This document shows positions 39,310-46,825 of a stretch of DNA of 61,353 bases, one piece after another; within the stretch, counting starts at the first letter, position 1, and each line of letters starts with the position of its first letter. The stretch spans positions 1 through 61,353 of the forward strand of contig JALUYI010000025.1 in assembly GCA_027013095.1 (NCBI GenBank). The letters run 5' to 3'. This DNA comes from Paracoccaceae bacterium (lineage in GTDB: Bacteria; Pseudomonadota; Alphaproteobacteria; Rhodobacterales; Rhodobacteraceae). The translations under genes were made by a program, and so were the position numbers. The notes under the pieces were generated by a model. The model had not been told where the DNA came from. It saw nothing but the letters and a program-made list of their open reading frames with translations, and ran no database searches.

Positions 39310-42300
39310 CTAAAGGTCGATCTCGATCACACCATCCTTGTCCCGGGCCCGCGACTGGCACAGGATCATTGCCGTTTTCCGTTGCTCGTTTGACAACACA
39401 AAATCCCGGTGCTCGACCGCGCCCGAGACCAGCGTGCATTTGCAGACGCCACAGATTCCGTCCGCGCATTTGACTGTGACGGGGACGCCGTTTTCAGCCA
39501 GAACATCGGTTGCCGAGCGGTCTGCCGGAACCCGTAGCTCGCGTCCCGAGCGGGTCAGGCGCAGAATGAAATCGTGGTTTTCATGGGCTGGCTGCGGGGG
39601 CGGCGTGAAATATTCGAGATGCCGGTTTTCCTCGGGAAAGCCGTTGTCCGTCGCGGCCTCGAGAACCGCCTGCATGTAGCGGTCCGGCCCGCAGGTATAG
39701 ACGTGACAGTTCTGTTGCCATTGCAGGATCTTGCCGAGATCGGCCCGTTGCCCCTGATCGGACAGGTGTAGATGGACCCGCGCGGCCCAAGGGGTGGCGG
39801 CCAGCTCGTCCAGAAATGCCGCGTCGGATGCCCGGGTGGCAGAGTAGTGCAGTTCAAAGGACGCTCCCAGTGCGTGCAGGCGGTGGGCCATGGCGATCAT
39901 CGGGGTGACGCCGATGCCGCCTCCCATCAGAAAACTGTGGGCGGCGCTTTCACACAGCGGGAAATGGTTCACCGGTTTTGAGATGAACACCATCCGGCCA
40001 ACCTGAAACACCTTGTGCATCAGGCGTGAGCCGCCACGCCCCGTGTCTTCGCGCAGAACCGCAATCTGGTAATGCGCTTGCTCGGCGGGGTTGCTCATCA
40101 GCGAATATTGGCGAAAATACTCGGGCGCAACGACGACCTCGATATGGGCGCCGGCCTCAAAGGCGGGCAGGGGGCTGCCGTCGGGCATGGAAAATGTGTA
40201 TTTGACGATGTCTGATGTCATTTGCTGTACCCCGGACAGGCGCACATGCAGGACCGGAACGTCGAGGCGGTCGTTGGTATAGACATGCTCGGGCGGCAGA
40301 CCACGAGCCCGGCGCGCCTTGTAGGTCGCCGCGTCAATCATCTCGCCATAGGCGCGGATCCCGCCTTCGCGGTCCATCGGGAAGGGCCATGAATAGGGCG
40401 GTGGGGCCAGCGGCGCCGGATAGACGGCCAGTGTCTGGTCCTGATGGCGCAGCTTCAGATCCTTTTGCAGGGCGCGGGCGTTGACCGGGTGGGGCGAGGG
40501 CGCATAGGGGCCCTCGTCGATCATCTCCAGATCCCACCACCATTTCTTGACCGGGTTGATCTGGCCATTGCCCAGCAGATCGTCGAGGCGGGCCAGAACG
40601 GGGGCGCTGCCCGGGATGTTCATTGCCCCCCAGCGAAACGGGCGCTCGGCGAATATGCCTTCCAGATTCCACGGGCAGGTCTTCATGCAGCGCCCGCACA
40701 TCGCGCCGTTTTTCTGGGCGACGCGGTAGGTCAGGCATTTCGAGCTGTCCGATTTCCAGATCTCATAGCCGTTGAACATCAGTTTCGGCCCGGCCGTGAT
40801 CGCCCCCGAGGGGCATTCGCGCGCGCATTTGTTGCAGGATTCGCAAAACCGTTGCAGGCCGAAATCGATCGGTTTGTCCGGGGTCATCGGCATGTTGGTG
40901 GTGATCACGCCGGATTTCAGGCGCGGGCCGAGGAACGGGTTCAGGATGACCTCGCCAATGCGGCTGACCTCGCCAAGCCCGGCCAGCAGCAGCAAGGGTG
41001 GGTTCAGAACCTCGTCATCCATGACACTGTGGACCCGGGCGCTCCAGCCAAGGTTGCGCAACTGCTGTGCCAGAACGCCGCCGATCAGGGAAAACCGCAA
41101 ATAGGCCCGCATGCTTTGCGCGCAGGCAATCCAGTCGTCGCCCGAGGCACCCTCCATGGTTTCGTGCCCCTGATCGACGATCGCCGAGATGGCGTTCTTG
41201 TGATAAGGCACAATCGGCTCGCCGACCGCGTTGTGTGAATAATAGGCGTAGTCCGGGCAGGGGCTGAGGCCAACCGCATCGATCCCGAGAAAATAGAGCG
41301 TCGCCTTTAGATTGGCGGCATTGCGCGCCGCATCCGCCGTTTTGGGGTCGCGCTGTGTATTGGCGGTGCCGTCCTGCAGAACGGTGAGCGCCCCGAGACT
41401 GGGACGAAAGGCAAAGGCCGCGGCGGATTTGCGCACATAATTGCCGTCTTTTGCCCCGGCTTGGGCAATCGGACCGAGGTCGCCAAACAATGCCCGCGCA
41501 AACATGTTGGCGCGTTTTGGCACCCGCGCGACGTTCTTGGCATCAATCAGGGTGGTGGGGTTTTCAACACGGCGCAACGTCTCGAACGGATGCGGGCCAT
41601 CCCGAAACAGGCGTTTGGCATAAGGATCACGGTTCCACGCGTTTTTGGCCTGTGGACCAAGGCCGGTTTTCCATCGCCAGCCGGGTTTCTGGCCGGGGGC
41701 CAAGGGCAGATCGGCAGCCATCTCCAGTGTTGTTGTGATCGCCGCCAGACCAAAGCGCGGGCCGAGAAACGGATTGACCAGCGCCGACCCTTCGACCACG
41801 GCCAGACCTGCAGCGACCGCCAGTTTACCAAGGTCGATATCGCTGGCCGCACCGGAATGGGCGCGCGCCTCATAACCCAGAAGGCGGATGTAGTTGGCAA
41901 GGGTGACGGCGGTCTCTGCCCCGCGCAGGCAGGCCCGTTGCGCCTGTGCGTTCTGTATCCAGTCACAGCCCGGCTCATCCAGAGCCGGATCGCGGGGATA
42001 GTCGTAAAGAAAGACGATGGCATGTGTGTGATGCCGGCAGTTCCCGAGTGGGGTTTTCAGGTTTTCCCGCAGCGCCGCCATGATCATATCGATCCCGGAT
42101 GCAAATGTCTTGGGTTGCAGGGTCTGCAGCTTGTTCCCAAGGCGCACGACATCCGGATTTTCCAGTGGCGTCTCGGCCCACGCGTCGGGCCGGATCCGGC
42201 AGATTGCGACCATCGCAGCGTCGCAGTAATAGCCAAAAGATTTCAGATGGTTGGCGCGTTCATTCGGGTCCCTGGGAATGTCGGCACGTTGCGATTTTAC

Positions 42301-42507
42301 TGGCCCGTCGCGGGTGGCGTCCAGCATCGCCTGATAGTCCCGCATCGCATTCACGATCGAAGCCGGATCCTCGGGGCGATGAAAGGACACCGCCTGCATC
42401 GCCTGAACGCGCGACAGGTCGGCATCCTCGCCGGTGCGCGCCAGCGTTTCCAGAGGGTAGGGCCCAAGATGCATGGGCCGGTTGCGGTAGGAAAAGAGCT
42501 TGGCCAT
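39310..42507 (-). CDS. Self-sufficient reductive dehalogenase fused to flavin/2Fe-2S reductase
   Basis: 1065 residues, no Tat signal and no membrane span, so cytoplasmic. Residues about 80-390 are a decayed duplicate of the B12 domain. Residues 395-550 are the likely cobalamin/catalytic domain (SPCPDYAYYSHN, Tyr420/422/423; NPFLGPRLKSGVITT). Two 4Fe-4S motifs follow (Cys555/558/561/565 in CESCNKCAREC, then Cys591, Cys604/607/611). From about 745 there is a phthalate-dioxygenase-reductase-like part: flavin site RQYSLMS (799-805), NAD site MGGGIGVTPM (861-870) and a C-terminal 2Fe-2S ferredoxin (Cys1014, 1019, 1022, 1050). This layout is that of catabolic enzymes BhbA (Comamonas 7D-2) and NpRdhA (Nitratireductor pacificus), which remove halogen from phenolic rings with NAD(P)H. 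The substrate here is inferred. Confidence 0.88.
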   Translation of the reverse strand: MAKLFSYRNRPMHLGPYPLETLARTGEDADLSRVQAMQAVSFHRPEDPASIVNAMRDYQAMLDATRDGPVKSQRADIPRDPNERANHLKSFGYYCDAAMVAICRIRPDAWAETPLENPDVVRLGNKLQTLQPKTFASGIDMIMAALRENLKTPLGNCRHHTHAIVFLYDYPRDPALDEPGCDWIQNAQAQRACLRGAETAVTLANYIRLLGYEARAHSGAASDIDLGKLAVAAGLAVVEGSALVNPFLGPRFGLAAITTTLEMAADLPLAPGQKPGWRWKTGLGPQAKNAWNRDPYAKRLFRDGPHPFETLRRVENPTTLIDAKNVARVPKRANMFARALFGDLGPIAQAGAKDGNYVRKSAAAFAFRPSLGALTVLQDGTANTQRDPKTADAARNAANLKATLYFLGIDAVGLSPCPDYAYYSHNAVGEPIVPYHKNAISAIVDQGHETMEGASGDDWIACAQSMRAYLRFSLIGGVLAQQLRNLGWSARVHSVMDDEVLNPPLLLLAGLGEVSRIGEVILNPFLGPRLKSGVITTNMPMTPDKPIDFGLQRFCESCNKCARECPSGAITAGPKLMFNGYEIWKSDSSKCLTYRVAQKNGAMCGRCMKTCPWNLEGIFAERPFRWGAMNIPGSAPVLARLDDLLGNGQINPVKKWWWDLEMIDEGPYAPSPHPVNARALQKDLKLRHQDQTLAVYPAPLAPPPYSWPFPMDREGGIRAYGEMIDAATYKARRARGLPPEHVYTNDRLDVPVLHVRLSGVQQMTSDIVKYTFSMPDGSPLPAFEAGAHIEVVVAPEYFRQYSLMSNPAEQAHYQIAVLREDTGRGGSRLMHKVFQVGRMVFISKPVNHFPLCESAAHSFLMGGGIGVTPMIAMAHRLHALGASFELHYSATRASDAAFLDELAATPWAARVHLHLSDQGQRADLGKILQWQQNCHVYTCGPDRYMQAVLEAATDNGFPEENRHLEYFTPPPQPAHENHDFILRLTRSGRELRVPADRSATDVLAENGVPVTVKCADGICGVCKCTLVSGAVEHRDFVLSNEQRKTAMILCQSRARDKDGVIEIDL

Positions 42508-42567
42508 GACGACCCCTTTGTTGTGTCTCGTTGCGTTGGCTTTTGCGCGCGGTATTAACGGCCCCCT

Positions 42568-43017
42568 TTAAAGGCCGGGCACGCTTTGCGTTTCACCCGT
42601 CATCAGTCTGGCGATGGTGGCGCCCAAGGCTTCGCGTTCGGGGCGCGACAGTTTTTCGTTGAAATGGGCCGCATTCTCACGCGCGGCATCGGTGGCTCGC
42701 GCCAGCGTGCTCCGGCCCTTGCCGGTGATCGTGACCCTTGTTGTCCGCCGGTCGCGCTGCCCACCCTGACGTTTCACGAGGGCGCTGTGCTCCAGCCGCC
42801 TCAGGGCGCGCGATGTGGCGGTGCGGTCGATGCCAATATAGCTGGCGATTTCGGACGGGCTGTGCAGCCCCTGCTGCTCCAGCGCAAGCAGGACGCACCA
42901 AGTCACCCGTGACAGGCCAAGCGGTGTCAAAGCGCGCTCGAACCGCCGTTCGCTGATCCGGGCAAGCAGGGTGATCTGATAGCCGAGCGAGCCGTGTAAA
43001 TCATAGGGTTCCATCAT
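42568..43017 (-). CDS. MarR-family transcriptional regulator
   Basis: 149 residues from the ATG at 43017. Winged helix: GLSRVTWCVLLALEQQGLHS, then ASYIGIDRTATSRALRRLE (recognition helix), and the basic wing GGQRDRRTTRVTITGKG. MarR proteins usually repress until an aromatic ligand binds. It is 60 bases upstream of the dehalogenase gene on the same strand, so the two probably form one unit. A 32-bp inverted repeat lies right before its start. Likely control: self-repression and dehalogenase induction by the substrate. Confidence 0.88.
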   Translation of the reverse strand: MMEPYDLHGSLGYQITLLARISERRFERALTPLGLSRVTWCVLLALEQQGLHSPSEIASYIGIDRTATSRALRRLEHSALVKRQGGQRDRRTTRVTITGKGRSTLARATDAARENAAHFNEKLSRPEREALGATIARLMTGETQSVPGL

Positions 43018-43020
43018 ATG

Positions 43021-43052
43021 TGACAGTGTCAATCAACTGATTGTCGCTGTCA
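43021..43052. promoter_or_regulatory. 32-bp inverted repeat, candidate MarR operator
   Basis: TGACAGTGTCAATCA (43021-43035) and TGATTGTCGCTGTCA (43038-43052) match as inverted arms at 13 of 15 positions with a 2-base centre. It begins 4 bases before the marR start codon, where bound protein would block transcription or initiation. Confidence 0.6.
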
Positions 43053-43170
43053 ACCATATCGCCCGTCCCCGGCGGTTTTACTGCGGCCACGGCTGTGGTT
43101 GCGCCGGCGGCGAAAACATGCTTGCCTCGCCACGGGCATCGCAGCGGGCCGCATACGGAGACATGACAAC

Positions 43171-43872
43171 ATGACGACGCCAATCAAGGGAATCCTGTTT
43201 GACAAGGACGGCACGCTTTTTGATTTTCACACCACATGGGGGGCATGGGCGGCGACCTTTTTTCTGGATTTGGCCGGGGGAGATCGGCAGCGCGCCGGCG
43301 AAATGGCCCGGCCCCTCGGCTATGATTTCCAGACTTGTGCATTTCAGAAAGATAGCGTGATCATCGCCGGCACCCCGGAGGAGGTCACCGCCGCCATAAT
43401 CGACGCTGTTCCGAATTGGGCCGAGGCCGATATCATCCGGCATATCAACAAGGTATCCTCTGATGTTCCGCAGGCCGAGCCGGTCCCGCTCAGGCCGTTG
43501 CTCAAGGGTCTGAGGGCGCGGGGTATCCGTCTGGGGGTGGCGACCAATGATGCGCAGGCCCCGACACAGGTGCATCTTGCCAAGGCGGGGATTGCCGAGC
43601 TGTTTGATTTTGTCGCCGGGTTCGATAGCGGCTTTGGTGCCAAGCCGGACATCGGAATGCAGCGCGCCTTTTGCGCCGCGGTCGGCCTGAGACCGGCAGA
43701 ATGTCTGATGGTCGGGGATTCCGAACACGACCTGATTTCGGGGCGCCGGGCGGGAATGGCGGTGGCGGCGGTTCTGACCGGAATGGCCGATCACGACGAC
43801 CTTGCCCCTCTGGCGGATGTCGTGCTGGACAATATTGGCGGGATTCCTGACTGGCTGGGGTTGTCCTTGTAA
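43171..43872 (+). CDS. HAD-family hydrolase (phosphoglycolate-phosphatase-like)
   Basis: 233 residues from the ATG at 43171 (GGAG upstream). HAD motifs: LFDKDGTLFDF (Asp nucleophile and acid), GVATNDAQAP (motif II), KPDIGM (motif III Lys) and MVGDSEHDLISGRRAG (motif IV). The DxDGT form indicates a phosphatase rather than a haloacid dehalogenase. Divergent from marR, sharing its control region; the link to dehalogenation is unproven. Confidence 0.85.
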   Translation: MTTPIKGILFDKDGTLFDFHTTWGAWAATFFLDLAGGDRQRAGEMARPLGYDFQTCAFQKDSVIIAGTPEEVTAAIIDAVPNWAEADIIRHINKVSSDVPQAEPVPLRPLLKGLRARGIRLGVATNDAQAPTQVHLAKAGIAELFDFVAGFDSGFGAKPDIGMQRAFCAAVGLRPAECLMVGDSEHDLISGRRAGMAVAAVLTGMADHDDLAPLADVVLDNIGGIPDWLGLSL

Positions 43873-44004
43873 TCCGAATGCGCCCCGCGATGTCCTTGCC
43901 GGGGTCGTTTCTGCTGGCTTTGATCCCGGCGGCAATGGTTGATACGGGGGAATACGGACCACTTGACGCCCGGGCTTGCATAAAATATCACGCAGGCTCT
44001 GCCA

Positions 44005-44078
44005 GCGGGCGTTGTGTAGTGGTAAGACCTCAGCCTTCCAAGCTGATGACGCGGGTTCGATTCCCGCCGCCCGCTCCA
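44005..44078 (+). tRNA. tRNA-Gly (anticodon TCC)
   Basis: Acceptor arms GCGGGCG (44005-44011) and CGCCCGC (44068-44074) pair perfectly. The T arm is GCGGG-TTCGATT-CCCGC. The anticodon loop CTTCCAA puts TCC at 44037-44039. Discriminator T and an encoded CCA end the gene at 44078. Confidence 0.97.
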
Positions 44079-44135
44079 GATACCGCCTCGTTCAGATACT
44101 GCCCACTCCAGATGCCGCGGTGAGCGGTTTTCTGT

Positions 44136-44687
44136 TCAGCCCTTTCCACACGGCAAAATTACTGTCCCGGATTGCGACAGAACCTGTGGTGGCCGATCCC
44201 CACCGGCCGCCTGGGTTAGCCAGAATCGTGCTTTTTGTGGGTCTTTCTTGACCCCCTCTCCGGTCAGATATTTCAGCCCCAGATCCGCCTGTGCAGGTTG
44301 ATAGTTCTGGTTGGCCGATTCGCGGATCCACATCAGGCCAACCGGCCCCGAGGGGGCCACGCCCAGACCCGTTTCATAGGCTTTCCCGACCGCGTATTGG
44401 GCCGCCGGAAGGCCGGATTCCGCCGCTTGCTGGAACAGCGTATAGGCCTCAGTCAGATTCTTGCTGACCCCCTGACCGCTGGCGTAGAGCGTCCCCAGAT
44501 TGTATTGGGCGGACATGTCCCCCTTGCGGGCCAACTTTTTCCAGAATGCCGCGGCGGATTTGTAGTCGCCCTTCTGATAGGCCTTCATGGCCTCGCGTCC
44601 CTGATCCGGGAATTGTTTGATCGCATAAAGGATCAATCCCAGCACGATCAGCCAGAACACGGAACGACGAAAGGCTTTCTTTAACAT
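44136..44687 (-). CDS. Sel1-repeat/TPR-like membrane-anchored protein
   Basis: 183 residues from the ATG at 44687 (GGAG upstream). An N-terminal membrane anchor (SVFWLIVLGLILYAI) is followed by Sel1-like repeats: AQYNLGTLYASGQGVSKNLT, AQYAVGKAYETGLGV and AQADLGLKYLTGEGVKKD. Such repeats serve protein contacts at the envelope. Partner unknown. Confidence 0.85.
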   Translation of the reverse strand: MLKKAFRRSVFWLIVLGLILYAIKQFPDQGREAMKAYQKGDYKSAAAFWKKLARKGDMSAQYNLGTLYASGQGVSKNLTEAYTLFQQAAESGLPAAQYAVGKAYETGLGVAPSGPVGLMWIRESANQNYQPAQADLGLKYLTGEGVKKDPQKARFWLTQAAGGDRPPQVLSQSGTVILPCGKG

Positions 44688-44749
44688 TCGGCTCTCCAGC
44701 ACAGGGAACGGGTAGCGCAATTGGCGCCCAAATCCAGCGGCAAGTCAAT

Positions 44750-44890
44750 TTGAAATCGCGCTGTTTGACTGCGCCTGCCTTTGGCGGCAGCAAATTCCGG
44801 GGCGCGACATTGCTGGTCCTTGTGGTCTTGCTCCCTCTGGCCTATCTGATCGGAACAGCAATAAAGGAATCCGGCAAATGGCAGAGCTAA
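44750..44890 (+). CDS. Possible small single-span membrane protein
   Basis: A 46-codon frame from a TTG at 44750 to TAA at 44888-44890 encodes a clear membrane helix (LLVLVVLLPLAYLIGTAI) and a basic/polar end. It overlaps the start of the ABC exporter gene by 13 bases, an arrangement that would allow coupling. There is no ATG and no strong ribosome site, so the call is weak. Confidence 0.25.
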   Translation: MKSRCLTAPAFGGSKFRGATLLVLVVLLPLAYLIGTAIKESGKWQS

Positions 44891-46671
44891 TCCAGGAAGA
44901 CCCGCGCGACCGCGAGAAATCGAAATCGGTGGGGCCGATCCGGGGCCTGTTTCCATTTTTGCGTCCCTATCGTGTGCTGGTGGTTCTGGCCGGTATCGCC
45001 CTGACCCTGACCGCCGGCCTGTCGCTGGCGCTGCCGTTGGCGGTGCGTCGTGTCATCGACAGTTTCTCCAACAGCGTCAATGGTCTTCTGGATCAGTATT
45101 TTGCCGCCGCCATCGGGGTTGCGGCACTTTTGGCCATCGGGACCGGGCTGCGCTATTACCTTGTGACACGCCTTGGCGAGCGGGTCGTGGCGGACATCCG
45201 CGAGGCGGTCTATGATCGCATGATCGGCATGAGCCCGGCCTTTTTCGAGCGGATCATGACCGGCGAGGTCCTGTCGCGGATCACCACCGATACCACGCTG
45301 ATTCTGTCGGTCATCGGCTCATCCGTGTCGGTGGCGCTGCGAAACCTTCTGATCTTTGTTGGCGGGCTGGCATTCATGCTGGGAACCAGCCTGAAACTGG
45401 CGGGGCTGGTGCTGCTGCTGGTGCCGCTGGTGATCGTGCCGATCATCGTTTTGGGGCGTCGCCTGCGTGGGCTGTCGCGGGAAAATCAGGACAAGATCGC
45501 AGAAAGCTCGGGCAACGCATCCGAGACCCTTCAGGCGGCGCAGACAGTGCAGGCCTTTACCCACGAATCCGAAAGCCGGCTTGAGTTCAAGCGCGTGACC
45601 GAGGAATCCTATGAAACCGCCCGTCGGCGGATTCGCACCCGGGCGATCATGACTGTGATCGTGATTTTCCTGATCTTTACCGGCGTCGTTGGGGTGCTGT
45701 GGATCGGGGCGCGGGACGTGCGCAGCGGCATGATGAGCGCGGGTGCGCTGGTGCAGTTCGTCATTTACGCGGTGATGGTTTCAGGCTCGGTCGCCGCGCT
45801 CTCCGAAATCTGGGGCGAGTTACAGCGTGCCGCCGGCGCAACCGAGCGTCTGGTTGAGCTGCTGCGCGCCAAAGACAGCGTCGATGATCCCGAGGATCCG
45901 GTCCCGCTGCCCGCCCATGTTGCCGGCGAGATTGCTTTTGAGAATGTCACTTTCCGCTATCCGGCGCGCCCGGATGTGAAGGCCCTGCACGAGGTCTCGT
46001 TTACCATCAAGGCGGGCGAGACCGTGGCCATCGTCGGCCCTTCGGGGGCGGGAAAATCGACCATCTTCCAACTGTTGATCCGCTTTTTCGATCCGGTCAG
46101 TGGGCGGGTGACGCTGGATGGGATCGACCTGAAATCCATGCGCCGCGAAGAGTTCCGCAAGGCGCTGGCGCTGGTTCCGCAGGACCCGGTGATCTTTGCC
46201 ATCACGGCGCGGGAAAACATCCGCTTTGGTCGCCCCGACGCCACCGACGCCGAGGTGGTAGCTGCCGCCCGCGCCGCTGCCGCCGACGAGTTCCTTAGCG
46301 AGCTGCCCGACGGTTATGATTCCTTTGTCGGCGAGCGCGGCGTGATGCTGTCCGGTGGGCAGAAACAGCGCATCGCCATCGCCCGGGCCATCCTCAGGGC
46401 GGCGCCGATCCTGCTGCTGGACGAGGCCACCTCGGCGCTGGACGCCGAAAGCGAACTGGCGGTGCAAAAGGCGGTTGAGGAAATGTCTCAGGACCGCACG
46501 ACCCTTATCGTTGCCCACCGTTTGGCGACCGTCAAAAAGGCCGACCGGATCATCGTTTTCGACCGCGGCCGCATCGTTGCCACCGGCACCCACGCCGAGC
46601 TGGTCGCCGAGGGCGGTCTTTACGCACGTCTGGCCAAGCTGCAGTTTACCGACGGTGTTGCGGCTGAATAA
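44878..46671 (+). CDS. ABC exporter half-transporter (MsbA/LmrA type)
   Basis: 597 residues: six-helix transmembrane domain (about 25-320) then the nucleotide-binding domain. Walker A GPSGAGKST, Q-loop region LALVPQDPVIFA, signature MLSGGQKQRIAIARA, Walker B ILLLDEATSALD, and the H-loop VAHRLAT. It works as a homodimer (or heterodimer) exporting lipid or drug-like substrates. No dedicated partner genes adjoin; the substrate is unknown. Confidence 0.92.
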   Translation: MAELIQEDPRDREKSKSVGPIRGLFPFLRPYRVLVVLAGIALTLTAGLSLALPLAVRRVIDSFSNSVNGLLDQYFAAAIGVAALLAIGTGLRYYLVTRLGERVVADIREAVYDRMIGMSPAFFERIMTGEVLSRITTDTTLILSVIGSSVSVALRNLLIFVGGLAFMLGTSLKLAGLVLLLVPLVIVPIIVLGRRLRGLSRENQDKIAESSGNASETLQAAQTVQAFTHESESRLEFKRVTEESYETARRRIRTRAIMTVIVIFLIFTGVVGVLWIGARDVRSGMMSAGALVQFVIYAVMVSGSVAALSEIWGELQRAAGATERLVELLRAKDSVDDPEDPVPLPAHVAGEIAFENVTFRYPARPDVKALHEVSFTIKAGETVAIVGPSGAGKSTIFQLLIRFFDPVSGRVTLDGIDLKSMRREEFRKALALVPQDPVIFAITARENIRFGRPDATDAEVVAAARAAAADEFLSELPDGYDSFVGERGVMLSGGQKQRIAIARAILRAAPILLLDEATSALDAESELAVQKAVEEMSQDRTTLIVAHRLATVKKADRIIVFDRGRIVATGTHAELVAEGGLYARLAKLQFTDGVAAE

Positions 46672-46825
46672 GGCCCGTTGCCCCCGCATGCCGCCGCCAT
46701 CGCCGCGCCTCTCTGTTTTCCCCACGGCTGACGTTGCGGCCGTCGGGGTTGCGTCGCGACCCTGAAATGTTTCATTCTATCAGGCAGAGCGCACCCATTG
46801 CGCCGCGCCCGAGGGGAGGGGAAAC

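Noticed and set aside
42508-42567. Cobalamin riboswitch before the B12-dependent dehalogenase
   Set aside because: Only 60 bases separate marR and the dehalogenase gene, too short for the element, and no B12-box-like sequence was seen.
43171-43872. HAD gene as a true haloacid dehalogenase helping the dehalogenase
   Set aside because: The nucleophile motif is DKDGT with an acid two residues on, the phosphatase form; haloacid dehalogenases lack that second Asp pattern.
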